From Ruegeria profundi (GTDB lineage: Bacteria > Pseudomonadota > Alphaproteobacteria > Rhodobacterales > Rhodobacteraceae): a DNA stretch of 64,000 nucleotides. The notes beneath the pieces are model-generated. The model worked only from the letters and a program-made list of their open reading frames with translations, was not told the DNA's origin and did not search any database. The translations under genes were made by a program, and so were the position numbers. The DNA lies in the NCBI RefSeq assembly GCF_001507545.1, contig NZ_LQBP01000009.1, positions 1 through 64,000 of the forward strand. The letters run 5' to 3'. Below, piece by piece: positions 39,298 through 49,000 of this stretch; position 1 is the stretch's first letter; each line of letters begins with the position of its first letter.

Positions 39298-40470
39298 ATG
39301 ACTTTCAATGACGTGATCGACCGCCGGGGGACGAACAGTTCAAAATGGGACAAGATGGAAGACCTGTATGGCGTCTCGCCACAGGACGGGTTGGCCATGT
39401 GGACCGCAGATTCCGACTACCCCACTGCGCCCTGCGTAAGAGAGGCAGTCCGCAACGCAGCTGATCACGGTGTCTTCGGCTATTCCTGGGAACATCCGGC
39501 GTATCTGGCCTCAGTCCAGTGGTGGATGCAGAACCGCCACGATTGGTCGATCGACACGGATTGGGTTCTGACCTCGCAAGGGTTGGGCAATGCAATTGCC
39601 CTGTGTCTGGATGTCTGGACCGATCCCGGTGATGGCGTCGTTATATTCAGCCCCGTTTATCACGAATTCGCCCACAAGATTAACAAGACCGGACGACGGG
39701 TTGTGGAATGCCCGCTGGTGCGGGATGGCGACAGCTATGGCATTGATTTCGAAGATGCGCAGTCGCGGTTGGACGGGTCGGAAAAACTGTTGATGTGGTG
39801 CTCGCCCCAAAACCCTTCGGGCCGGGTGTGGTCGAACGAAGAATTGCGCGCTGTGGCCGCGTTTGCCATGCGCAATGGCTTGATCCTCGTATCGGATGAA
39901 GTCCACCAGGATCTTGTTTTTCCAGGCCAAACTTTCATACCTATGGCAAAGGCCGCGCCCGAAGCGCAGCCCTTTACGGTGACGCTGACCGCGGCCTCCA
40001 AAACGTTCAACATCGCGGGGCAGCGCACGGGAAATATGATCATCCCTGATCACAACTTGCGCGCCGCCATGCGGCATCGGCTGAAAACACTGGATTACAT
40101 GCCCAGTGCGTTAGGCGTTTCTATGGTCACAGCGGCTTATACACCCGAAGGCGCGGAGTGGGTGGATGCGCAAATGGTGCATTTAGATGGCAACCGCAAA
40201 CTGTTCGATGCAACCATTGCCGAAATTCCGGGACTTTGGTCAATGCCCCTGCAGGCCACCTACCTGGCCTGGGTAGATTTTTCGGGCACGGGAATGACGC
40301 ATGACGAGGTGATGAAGCGTCTGCGCAAGGATGCCCGGATCGCCACATCATCCGGCCCGGGCTTCGGCACTGGCGGAGAAACCTTTGAACGGTTCAATCT
40401 GGCCACGCAACACGCACGGGTAGAAGAGGCCTGCAAGCGGTTGAAACACGCGTTTTCCGATCTTCAATGA
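39298..40470 (+). CDS. MalY/PatB family aminotransferase (probable cystathionine beta-lyase)
   Basis: The 390-residue PLP enzyme begins with the MalY/PatB N-terminus (DRRGTNSSKWD, GLAMWTADSDYPTAPCV). The fold type I features are WCSPQNPSGRVWS, ILVSDEVHQDLVF and the Schiff-base Lys in LTAASKTFNIAGQ. Members cleave C-S bonds of cystathionine or cysteine, or act as regulators like MalY. No methionine genes are adjacent, so the physiological substrate is not shown. It is divergent from def across about 95 bases. Confidence 0.9.
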   Translation: MTFNDVIDRRGTNSSKWDKMEDLYGVSPQDGLAMWTADSDYPTAPCVREAVRNAADHGVFGYSWEHPAYLASVQWWMQNRHDWSIDTDWVLTSQGLGNAIALCLDVWTDPGDGVVIFSPVYHEFAHKINKTGRRVVECPLVRDGDSYGIDFEDAQSRLDGSEKLLMWCSPQNPSGRVWSNEELRAVAAFAMRNGLILVSDEVHQDLVFPGQTFIPMAKAAPEAQPFTVTLTAASKTFNIAGQRTGNMIIPDHNLRAAMRHRLKTLDYMPSALGVSMVTAAYTPEGAEWVDAQMVHLDGNRKLFDATIAEIPGLWSMPLQATYLAWVDFSGTGMTHDEVMKRLRKDARIATSSGPGFGTGGETFERFNLATQHARVEEACKRLKHAFSDLQ

Positions 40471-40719
40471 CGGTCATGCGCCGGGCCTTGCTGAAATCCG
40501 TCTTCCGCTTTCGCCCGGCGCAGCACGTTTTGGCTGGCATCCAAGCTGCGCACGTCTACACGAACAGCCAATGGTTGTGACCATCTTTCAAGGCATTCGG
40601 TGACCATGCACATAGGCCAACCACCTGCTGACGCGAGATATGCACTGCGCGTCAGCATGCTGTTCCGGTGCGTTTTGTGAACTACTGCGTCCAATCGATA
40701 CCGAAGCAGGCAAATTTGG
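40471..40719. other. Intergenic region left of the IS element
   Basis: About 250 bases between patB and the left CTAG of the insertion sequence. I see no coding frame with plausible features. A minus-strand frame at 40464-40910 runs across the IS boundary and is unlikely to be real. Confidence 0.5.
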
Positions 40720-40723
40720 CTAG

Positions 40724-40744
40724 GCATTACACCCATTAATTTCT
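40724..40744 (+). repeat. Left terminal inverted repeat of the IS
   Basis: Begins GCATTACACCCAT right after the left CTAG. It matches the right end at 12 of 21 positions, including the outer GCA. Confidence 0.7.
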
Positions 40745-40800
40745 GTTCATTCCCATAGGCTTGTGATTGTGTTTCCTGAAAAGCAGTCGGGAGCAGGAAA

Positions 40801-41570
40801 ATGGCGCGATCTGATATGAGCGATCTGGAGTGGGAGTTCATCAAACAGGTGCTACCCAACAAATCACGCGGCGTGAAACGGGTGGATGACCGGCGCGTGA
40901 TTAATGGCATCTTTTACGTCCTGCGCACCGGCATCCCATGGGCCGATCTGCCTGAGGAATACGGCCCGCCCACCACGATCTACAATCGCTTCAACCGCTG
41001 GACCTATGCGGGCCACTGGGACCGGATCATGGAAGCTGTGGCCGATGCCCACAACGTCGACACGGTCATGGTGGATGGCACGTCCGTGCGCGCCCATCAT
41101 TCTGCAACCACGCTCAAAAAAACGACCCGCGTCGTTGCCTGGGGCGCTCGCGCGGCGGGTTAGGCACGAAAATTCATGCACTTGTGAACCAGGACGGCCT
41201 GCCCATCCGGTTCGAGCTGACCCCCGGTCAGGCCCATGACGCACCGCCCTGCAAGCGGTTGCTGGATGCGTTGCAGCCAGGCCAGCGTGTGCTGGCAGAC
41301 AAGGCATATGATGCAGACTGGATCAGGGATATGATCTGGGAACAGGGTGCCATCGACGTGATCCCGTCCAAAGCAAACCGAAAGCTGCCCGCCGAATTCG
41401 ACGCGGACCTTTACAAAGAGCGCAACAAAATCGAGCGCTTCTTCGGGCGTCTCAAAGCCTCCTTCCGCCGTATCGCCACACGCTACGAGAAAACTTCACG
41501 CAACTTCCTGGCAATGATCAAACTGGCATCAGTGCGCCTTTGGATCGAGTTTTATGAGTCGGCTGCCTAG
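40801..41570 (+). CDS. IS5-family transposase, made by -1 frameshift
   Basis: The first frame (40801-41163) encodes the DUF4096-like N-terminal part: MSDLEWEFIKQVLP, RVINGIFYVLRTGIPWADLP, and VMVDGTSVRAHHSA with the first catalytic Asp. The second frame (to 41570) continues CLGRSRGGLGTKIHALV and has VLADKAYDADWIR with the second Asp and ERNKIERFFGRLKASFRR with the Glu. The frames join through A7 at 41116-41122; a -1 shift there gives one protein with an intact DDE triad. The stop TAG is part of the right CTAG duplication. Confidence 0.9.
41546..41566 (-). repeat. Right terminal inverted repeat of the IS
   Basis: On the minus strand it begins GCAGCCGACTCAT directly inside the right CTAG. It lies within the last codons of the transposase. 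Confidence 0.7.
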
Positions 41571-41920
41571 TCTTCGTACCCCAGCAACGCAATCGGCGCA
41601 TCAGGTGGGCGATAGAAGTCGAGCGGAGCCGTGTCGGCGGCGGCTGTACTGCGTTTGAATTCATACCGCATTTCACCAGCCTCTTCCTCATCGGCGATGA
41701 TCAGGCATTGGTAAAGGTGGCGCGCCCCGTCGTAGATATCCACAAGGCCGCGCAGTTGCGGTGTTGTTTCAGCCTCAACCGTAAAGCCGTCTTTCCACAA
41801 TCTGAGTATTTTAAATGTATTGTCGCCAAACTCGACGCGCAGGCGGCTGGTCTTTTTCAACCCCGCGATTCGCGCAGCATCCAATTCAGCGCTTATTTCC
41901 TTTGAAATATAAGTCGTCAT
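41567..41920 (-). CDS. Conserved hypothetical protein
   Basis: A 117-residue acidic protein starting at the ATG at 41920 (MTTYISKEISAEL); the open frame upstream to 42133 lacks coding character. The middle part (LRVEFGDNTFKILRLW, GLVDIYDGARHLYQCLI) looks like a beta-rich globular domain. It ends GYED followed by TAG, and that TAG is the minus-strand reading of the right CTAG of the IS. The protein appears complete. I do not recognise a family. Confidence 0.7.
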   Translation of the reverse strand: MTTYISKEISAELDAARIAGLKKTSRLRVEFGDNTFKILRLWKDGFTVEAETTPQLRGLVDIYDGARHLYQCLIIADEEEAGEMRYEFKRSTAAADTAPLDFYRPPDAPIALLGYED

Positions 41921-42132
41921 GGCACAATTCCCCGGGCAACGAACTCTATTGTGAAGTCCGGATTGTAAAAATCCAGTAAAGTCGGCCACATAGATTTGCG
42001 CATATCGAACCTGTTGCATCGAAATCTCAGGCCCCTCTGTGCGCAGGTGCAGACCATATGCGCGGCCTCTGAAGTGGGAAGGCCGCGTGCAACCTCCTAT
42101 GTTTGAAGAAATCGCAATGCGGAGGACACCCA

Positions 42133-43122
42133 ATGGGCCTGTTGGTCGACGGCAAATGGCATGACACCTGGTACGACACCAAATCCACTGGTGGCGCCTT
42201 TAAACGCAGCACTGCCCAGTTTCGTAACTGGCTGACTGCCGATGGCAGTGCCGGTCCGTCTGGCAAGGCAGGTTTCAAGGCTGAACCAAACCGCTATCAC
42301 CTTTATGTCAGCCTTGCTTGCCCGTGGGCACATCGAACATTGATTTTCCGCAAGCTGAAGGGGCTCAGCGATCTGATTTCGGTCTCGGTTGTGCATCCGG
42401 ACATGCTGGACAAGGGCTGGACCTTCAAGACGGATGAGCACGGCGCGACCGGAGACAAACTGTTCGGCCTCGACTATGCCCACCAGATTTATACCAAAGC
42501 TGATCCAAACTATTCTGGCCGCGTCACCGTGCCGATCCTTTGGGATAAACAACAGGAAACGATCGTTTCGAACGAAAGTTCCGAGATCATCCGTATGTTC
42601 AACTCGGCCTTTGACGGCATTACAGGAAACACCGACGACTATTGGCCCGAAGCGATGCGGGACGAAATCGAAGAGGTTAACGCGCGGATCTATTCCAACG
42701 TCAACAACGGCGTCTACAAATCCGGCTTTGCCACGTCGCAACAGGCCTACGACGCCGCCGTTCACCCCCTGTTTGAAACCCTCGACTGGCTGGAGGATCG
42801 ACTGGCCCACAAACGGTACTTGATGGGGGATCGCGTAACCGAAGCCGACTGGCGGTTGTTCACCACCCTGATCCGGTTCGACCCGGTTTACCACCTGCAT
42901 TTCAAATGCAACAAGCGTCGCTTGATCGACTATCCGAACCTATGGGCCTATACGCGAGAGCTGTATCAGTGGCCTGGTGTGGCCGAGACGGTAAACATCA
43001 ACCACATCGTGCGCCACTACCACTATAGCCATGACACGATCAACCCCAACCGGATCATTCCGGTAAACCCTGTTTTGGACTACATGGAGCCGCATGGGCG
43101 CGGTCAACGATCCGCCGCGTAG
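42133..43122 (+). CDS. Glutathionyl-hydroquinone reductase (Xi-class GST)
   Basis: The 329-residue protein starts at the ATG at 42133 (MGLLVDGKWHDTWYDT), ten codons into a longer frame. It has the catalytic Cys in LYVSLACPWAHRTLIFR, then SNESSEIIRMFNSAF and the C-terminal helical part with DYPNLWAYTRELYQ. This is the layout of the YqjG/ECM4 enzymes that reduce glutathionyl-hydroquinones. It is divergent from the hypothetical gene at 41567. Confidence 0.92.
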   Translation: MGLLVDGKWHDTWYDTKSTGGAFKRSTAQFRNWLTADGSAGPSGKAGFKAEPNRYHLYVSLACPWAHRTLIFRKLKGLSDLISVSVVHPDMLDKGWTFKTDEHGATGDKLFGLDYAHQIYTKADPNYSGRVTVPILWDKQQETIVSNESSEIIRMFNSAFDGITGNTDDYWPEAMRDEIEEVNARIYSNVNNGVYKSGFATSQQAYDAAVHPLFETLDWLEDRLAHKRYLMGDRVTEADWRLFTTLIRFDPVYHLHFKCNKRRLIDYPNLWAYTRELYQWPGVAETVNINHIVRHYHYSHDTINPNRIIPVNPVLDYMEPHGRGQRSAA

Positions 43123-43466
43123 TGCTGAACCATCGCCGCCAGGTCTTCTGGCGGCGTTGCGCTTTGCACATAAGCGCAGGCGTTTGGGCTGTGGGCAAAG
43201 ATGGATCCGTCCGAAAAAAAGGTCGTGTTGGTGACAAAGATCACCCGCGCTTCGGGCCTTCGGTAGCTGGCGAAATCCGCAACTGCCAATGCGCTGCCTT
43301 TTTCCAGAACCAGATCCAGCACGATGATTTCAAATTCTTGCCCGTACAGGGCAAGAATAGCAGCCTCTTGCCCGGTCACCAACGTCACTTCGGCGCCGTA
43401 CCGCTCCAGATGCCGCTTCCAAACCCGACCGAGGTCGGGGTTACTTTCAACTATCAAAACATTCAT
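43104..43466 (-). CDS. Stand-alone receiver-domain protein
   Basis: The 120-residue protein starts at the ATG at 43466 and is a CheY-like receiver alone. The phosphoacceptor is Asp51 in IIVLDLVLEKG and the switch Thr is Thr79. It is atypical: the acidic pair at the N-terminus reads Glu7-Ser8 and the conserved Lys near residue 102 is replaced by Ser (YVQSATPP). A full CtrA-type site lies 69 bases upstream. It overlaps the end of the reductase gene. Confidence 0.8.
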   Translation of the reverse strand: MNVLIVESNPDLGRVWKRHLERYGAEVTLVTGQEAAILALYGQEFEIIVLDLVLEKGSALAVADFASYRRPEARVIFVTNTTFFSDGSIFAHSPNACAYVQSATPPEDLAAMVQHYAADR

Positions 43467-43534
43467 CGTTATAACCTGGGCACTTGTTAGAGAAGGAAAT
43501 AAACATTCCCTTAATCCGTGATCACGCCATTTCG

Positions 43535-43550
43535 TTAACAAAGCGTTAAC
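43535..43550. promoter_or_regulatory. CtrA-type binding site
   Basis: TTAACAAAGCGTTAAC contains the complete TTAA-N7-TTAAC consensus of the cell-cycle regulator CtrA and reads the same consensus on both strands. It lies between the divergent receiver gene (start at 43466) and cobC (start at 43650). CtrA regulates motility and gene transfer agents in this family. Confidence 0.6.
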
Positions 43551-43649
43551 GCTGCCGGATGGCATCACCTGGATCACGCACATTTGCTTGTGCAAACGGC
43601 GAAATTCCGCTTGAAAAGAGCCCGAACAGGCAATTCCAACGAGGTTCCG

Positions 43650-44615
43650 ATGGCGGGCCAGAAGAAACACTTGACCCCTCGCACCACGCGCGATCACGGC
43701 GGTGGCCTGGACGAGGCGATAGCAAGTTTTGGCGGCGCGCGCTCAGATTGGATGGACCTGTCCACGGGGATCAATCCCGTACCTTATGATGTAACAGGTT
43801 TGACGTCTTCAGACTGGTTTGAGTTGCCCGATCATGGTGCATTCGAACGACTAAGCAAAGCCGCCCGCCAGTTTTGGGCGGTGCCCGAGGGGGCGGCAAT
43901 TCTGCCCGCGCCCGGTGCCTCAGCTATTATCGCGCGGATTCCGGCGCTGGCCGCGCCGGGCCGCGTTCAAATCACCACACCCACCTATAACGAGCACGCC
44001 GCTGCCTTCGCCGCACAGGGCTGGAGCGTTCAGGCAGACAGCCCGGCAGAGGCGCGCGTAATTGTGCACCCGAACAACCCCGACGGGCGGCTGTGGAAGG
44101 AAGCGGATGCAAGCGCCCCGCTGACCGTGATTGACGAAAGCTTTTGCGATGTCACTCCCCAAGCGTCGCTGATACATCTCGCCGCTCGACCCGGTGTGAT
44201 CGTCCTGAAGAGCTTTGGTAAGTTCTGGGGGCTGGCGGGGTTGCGGCTGGGGTTTGCCATCGGCCAGCCCGAGCTCATCGCCAGACTGAACGACCTGATC
44301 GGACCATGGGCGGTCTCAGGTCCGGCCCTCAAGATCGGTGAACTGGCGCTGTGTGACACCGACTGGGCTAATGCAACCCGCAACCGATTGACCGCTGACA
44401 CGAAGCGCTTGGATCGGCTTTTGACGACCAGGGGGGCAGACCTTGTGGGGGGAACCGCTCTGTTCCGGCTCTATGACGTGGACGATGCCAATGAGTGGCA
44501 GGACCGGCTGGCCCGCGCCCACATCTGGAGCCGTGTTTTTCCCTATTCCAAAACATATCTGCGACTGGGATTGCCGCCCGCGACGGGCTGGAACAGGTTG
44601 GAGGCCGCATTGTGA
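43650..44615 (+). CDS. cobC: Threonine-phosphate decarboxylase (CobC type)
   Basis: The 321-residue PLP enzyme supplies aminopropanol phosphate for the cobalamin nucleotide loop. [10 protein letters not shown] and [12 protein letters not shown] are typical of the family, and the Schiff-base Lys lies in [19 protein letters not shown] start at the ATG at 43650, where GAGG lies five bases upstream. Its stop overlaps the cbiB GTG as GTGA, and the pair is a classic cobalamin unit. Confidence 0.92.
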   Translation: MAGQKKHLTPRTTRDHGGGLDEAIASFGGARSDWMDLSTGINPVPYDVTGLTSSDWFELPDHGAFERLSKAARQFWAVPEGAAILPAPGASAIIARIPALAAPGRVQITTPTYNEHAAAFAAQGWSVQADSPAEARVIVHPNNPDGRLWKEADASAPLTVIDESFCDVTPQASLIHLAARPGVIVLKSFGKFWGLAGLRLGFAIGQPELIARLNDLIGPWAVSGPALKIGELALCDTDWANATRNRLTADTKRLDRLLTTRGADLVGGTALFRLYDVDDANEWQDRLARAHIWSRVFPYSKTYLRLGLPPATGWNRLEAAL

Positions 44616-45532
44616 GCACCCCATTTCTGCTGGTGTGCGCCATGTGTCTGGATGCGGCGCTTGGGGAACCCGATTGGCTATGGTCCCGTGTTCGCCATCC
44701 CGCTGTGATGATGGGGAACGTTGTGGGATGGTTGGACAAGCTCCTAAACCACGAGGTCCGTCGGCGCCTGAAAGGGACGGTCGCACTCGTGCTGCTGGTC
44801 ATCGGTGCATTTGTTTTGGGCTGGGGTTCGTCTCTACTTGGACCATGGGTAGAAACACTCGTCTGCGCCATCTTGCTTGCGCAGAAATCGTTGGTTTCGC
44901 ACGTGCGTGATGTGGGCCACGGACTGCTCCGATCCCTGTCTGAAGGTCGCGCCAGTGTCGCGATGATCGTATCCAGGGACACAGGCAATATGACAAGGGC
45001 GCAGGTCGCGCGGTCCGCCATCGAAAGCGCAGCCGAAAACTTAAGCGATGGCGTCATCGCACCGGCTTTCTGGTTTCTGGTCGCCGGACTGCCGGGGCTT
45101 TTGATTTACAAAACCGTCAACACGGCGGACAGCATGATTGGCTACCGCACTAAAAAATACCGTGAGTTCGGATGGGCGGCTGCCCGGATGGACGATGTGC
45201 TAAACCTCATACCCGCACGCCTGACCTGCGTCATGATCATGGGTCTGACCGGGCAATGGGCAAGTTGGCCCAACATAGTGGCCGATGCGCGCCGCCATAT
45301 CTCTCCTAACGCTGGCTGGCCAGAGGCCGCTATGGCGCGCGCCCTGAATGTGGCCCTTGCTGGCCCGCGAAGTTACGACGGTCAAGTCCGGGATCTGGCA
45401 TGGGTTAATGGCGCGGCCCGGAGAGAAATCGGCGCGGAGGAGGTTTTCAGCGCATGTGACATGCTGTGGACCGTCTGGGGACTTGCGGTTGGGATTTTGG
45501 TGGTGTGGAGCGGGATAGGCCTTTTCTTTTGA
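44612..45532 (+). CDS. cbiB: Adenosylcobinamide-phosphate synthase
   Basis: The 306-residue membrane protein attaches the aminopropanol arm to adenosylcobyric acid. It has [29 protein letters not shown] N-terminal features (DAALGEP, HPAVMMG), [13 protein letters not shown] and [26 protein letters not shown]. The start is a GTG overlapping cobC. Also named CobD in aerobic pathways. Several hydrophobic segments agree with a membrane enzyme. Confidence 0.93.
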   Translation: MSTPFLLVCAMCLDAALGEPDWLWSRVRHPAVMMGNVVGWLDKLLNHEVRRRLKGTVALVLLVIGAFVLGWGSSLLGPWVETLVCAILLAQKSLVSHVRDVGHGLLRSLSEGRASVAMIVSRDTGNMTRAQVARSAIESAAENLSDGVIAPAFWFLVAGLPGLLIYKTVNTADSMIGYRTKKYREFGWAAARMDDVLNLIPARLTCVMIMGLTGQWASWPNIVADARRHISPNAGWPEAAMARALNVALAGPRSYDGQVRDLAWVNGAARREIGAEEVFSACDMLWTVWGLAVGILVVWSGIGLFF

Positions 45533-45632
45533 CCAAAGCTCCTTACGAGGCGTACTGCGTCACAAACCCAGACTCCAGCACCGAAAATTCAGCTAGCAAT
45601 CCTGAAAGACGTATCCCGCCGCAGGAAAAGCC

Positions 45633-45983
45633 CTACTCAGGCCTAACGGGATAGCGATCCCCCTTTTGATCAATCAGAATGAGACGCTCGCCACTATGAA
45701 CGTACAGGTCACAGCGGCTGAACCCGTTTCGATAAGCGATACAGACGCTGCCATCTTCGGCGATGGAATACGTCCCAAACGCAGATTCTCCGCTTGCATA
45801 AGTATAGGAATAAGCCCCTCCGACCGAAAATTTGGATTGCCCATCATCATAAAACGTCAGCGTCTGGCCCGCTAAAGCGTCCAGCTCTTGGGACGAAAGG
45901 CGGGTATCACCGGGTTTCATGGGCCAGTCGGCAGCCGCGACAGGGGCGGCCGACAGCAATGCAAGAATAACAAATCTGATCAT
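45633..45983 (-). CDS. Hypothetical periplasmic protein
   Basis: This 116-residue protein has a signal peptide (MIRFVILALLSAAPVAA followed by ADW). The mature domain is rich in Tyr, Ser and Gly, with FYDDGQSKFSVGGAY and FGTYSIAEDGSVCIAY, and two Cys that could pair. It probably folds as a small beta structure. It follows smc by about 50 bases on the same strand. No function is assigned. Confidence 0.65.
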   Translation of the reverse strand: MIRFVILALLSAAPVAAADWPMKPGDTRLSSQELDALAGQTLTFYDDGQSKFSVGGAYSYTYASGESAFGTYSIAEDGSVCIAYRNGFSRCDLYVHSGERLILIDQKGDRYPVRPE

Positions 45984-46037
45984 GATGGCACCCTACTCCA
46001 GTTGGTGCAGAAACCGGTGTCACGTTCCGGTGATGGA

Positions 46038-49000
46038 TCAGGCAACCATCTGCTCGGCCTTCTTAAGATCGACCGATACCAACTGACTAACGCCCTGCTC
46101 TTGCATTGTCACGCCAAACAGCCGATCCATGCGCGCCATCGTCACCGCGTGGTGTGTGATGATCAGGAACCGCGTGTCTGTCTGGCGGCACATTTCATCC
46201 AGCAGATCGCAGAAACGGGTGACGTTCGCGTCATCCAGCGGTGCGTCAACCTCATCCAGCACACAGATAGGTGCCGGGTTGGCAAGGAAAACGCCAAAGA
46301 TCAGCGCCGTCGCCGTCAGGGTCTGCTCGCCACCCGACAGCAGGCTGAGGGTCGACAGTTTTTTACCCGGCGGCTGGCACATGATTTCAAGCCCGGCATC
46401 CAGCGGGTCATCGCTTTCGACCATGACCAGATTTGCCTCACCGCCGCCAAACAGATGCTTGAACAGCATCGCGAAGTTCGAGTTCACCTGCTCAAACGCG
46501 GTCAGCAGACGCTCGCGCCCTTCGCGGTTCAGGCTGGCTATTCCGCTGCGCAGCGCTTTGATCGCCTCTTCCAGATCAGCTTTTTCCGAGTTCAGCGTAT
46601 CGAATTCTTCCTGAACTTCTTTGGCATCCTCTTCGGCTCGCAGATTGACCGCCCCCATCGCATCGCGCTGACGTTTGTGGCGGTTTACCTCGGCCTCCAA
46701 AGCGTCCGCTGCGGGCATTTGATCAGGGTTTACATCCAATCGATTCAAAAGCTGATTGGGCGTCAGTTGCTGATCCTCGGCAATCCGCTCAGCTGCAGCT
46801 GTCACGCTTTCCTTCGCGGCATCACAACGCGCTTCGGCCGCTGCACGGGCTTCGCGGGCCTCCGAGGCCTGCCGCTCAGCGTCGCGTTCGGCCGTCACAA
46901 CCTCGCGTTGCCGCGATTCAGCTTCGGCCAACCTGTCGGCTGCCTCGGCACGGCGGCCCTCTGCGGTTTCGATTAGCTCATTCAGTTCTTCGCGTGCCTC
47001 GGCGATTTCGCCGGGGGTGGCCATGGCTTCGGACAGATCCTCTTCCGAGCTTTCCTTGCGTTCGACCAGTTCCGCGATCCGCTTTTCGGCTGTTTCCAAA
47101 CGATGCTTCCAGCCGCTGAGGTCTTTGGTCACCTCCTGCGCGCGTCGCGTCCGGGCCTCGCCCTCGCGGCGCAGTTCGTCATGGGTCGAGCGATGGGTCA
47201 GCATAGTGATCCGCGCGGCCTCGACCGTTTGCTTAATGTCTTCAACCTTCGCGCGGGCTGTGTTGAGATCACCCAACCCAGCCAATGCGCCTTCAGCCTC
47301 GCGCAATTGCCCGCGGGCTGACATCGCGTCCTGTTTATGGCGATCCACGGCGAGTGTCAGGGTTTCCAGCTTGCCCTCTGCCAAATTGCGATCAGCCTCA
47401 GCCCGGCTCAACTGGCGCGCGGTTTCGGCCATGCGCTGATCCGCGGCCCGGCGTGCCTCGCGCGCGCGGCGGTCGGCCTCTGTCACATCGGCCAGTTGCT
47501 GCGACAGCGTCTCATGCGCGGCACGGGCGCCTTCGGCCCGCGCGTCGGCCTGAGAAAGCTCTTGTTTCAAAGCTTCCAGCTTGTTCAACTGCTCAAGACG
47601 CAAGGCTGCGGCACTTGGCGCGTCTTCGGCCCAAGCGCGAAATCCATCCCAGCGCCACAGGTCGCCCGCGCGTGACACCAGACGCTGTCCCGGCTTCAGC
47701 AGGGCTTGCAGTCGCGCTCCCTGATCGGGATCAACCAGACCGATTTGCGCGATCCGGCGGCTCAGACGATCAGGGCCAGACACGTGCAGAGCCAGAGGTT
47801 CAACCCCATCCGGCATCGGCTGATCAGAATCGTAGCTTGCGACCTGAACCCAGCCCGACGGACCATCCCCTTCGACCAAAGGCGCGCGCAAATCATCAGC
47901 CAGCGCCGCACCCAGCGCCTTTTCATAACCCGGCTCGACGCGCAGCAGATCCAGAACTTGACCACCTTCGGCAGTATCGCGTTCAACCAGCTTGGCCAGA
48001 GCAGAGGTTTCCGCGCGGATCGCCCCAAGCTCACCTTCGGCCTCGGACCTTTGCGCGCGAGCCTCGGCCTCGCGCGATTGGGTCTCGTTGCGCAATTCGT
48101 CTGCGGCGGCGAGGGCTTCCTCGGCAGCTTCCGCGGCTTCGCGGGCTTCTTCTTCACCCTGTTGCGCGGCCTCAAAAGCGTCGCTTGCGTTATTCAACGC
48201 CTCGCGCGCCTGATCCACTGCGCCGCGCGCTTTTTCCTCTTCGGCCTCTGACCGGGCCAGTGTTTTGCGACTGTCCTCGACCAAACGCTGCGCGGATTGG
48301 TGTCGGGCGACGAGGCGTGCCATGTCCTCGGTTTCCTGCGAAAGAAGATCTTCGCGGTCCTTCAGGACCGAGGCAGCCTCGCGCGCGACCTCGGCGGCTT
48401 CGGCCACCTTATCGCCATGCCCTTCGGCGGCCTTGGCAAGCTCGCGCGCCTCCCATTCCAGACGTTCAATCATCTGGCCTGCGTCACGATTCAATCCGGT
48501 TTCACGCTCGATATCGTTGCTTAACTGCTGAATGCGGTTGGTCAGTGTTTCTATCGTCTGGCGGGCTCGGGTTTCTTGATCCGAAAGCTGATCGCGCTGC
48601 ACCTGCTGGCGTTGCAGCACGGCGGCGGCAATGGCTTCTTCCTCCCGCAGGGGTGGCAAAGCCTCCTCTATCTCGGCGCGCTTGGCGGCAACGGCGCGGG
48701 CTTCGGCCTCGGCGCGGGACGCCTCGGTCGTTCTGTCGCGCAGCTTTTCTTCGGCCTGCTGACGGGCGATGTCAGCTTCTTTCCAACGACGATAAAGCAG
48801 CATGCCCTCAGCTTGACGCAGCTGCTCGCCAATTTCACGGTAGCGCGCGGCCTGACGGGCCTGCCGGGCAAGCTGCGCCAGTTGCGTGCCCAATTGCTCA
48901 AGCACATCATCGACACGTGTCAAATTGGATTCGGTGCCTTTAAGCTTCAGCTCAGCCTCGTGACGGCGCTGATAGAGACCGGAGATTCCAGCGGCCTCTT

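Larger units (their letters stand above)
40720..41570 (+). mobile_element. IS5-family (IS427-group-like) insertion sequence, complete
   Basis: The element is about 843 bp between CTAG copies at 40720-40723 and 41567-41570, which fits the 4-bp YTAR-type duplication of the IS5 family. The termini are imperfect inverted repeats: GCATTACACCCAT on the left and GCAGCCGACTCAT read inward from the right (8 of 13 match, 12 of 21 over a longer span). One transposase in two frames fills it. It sits at the 3' end of the small hypothetical gene at 41567 and does not break it. Confidence 0.88.

Noticed and set aside
40464..40910. Minus-strand frame of 148 codons left of the IS
   Set aside because: It crosses the IS boundary at 40720-40724, so part of it is antisense to the transposase. 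No family resemblance.
47285..48943. Open frame of 552 codons on the plus strand opposite smc
   Set aside because: It mirrors the Ala/Arg/Glu-rich coiled-coil codons of smc, is Pro/Arg-rich and has no domain. smc is certain.
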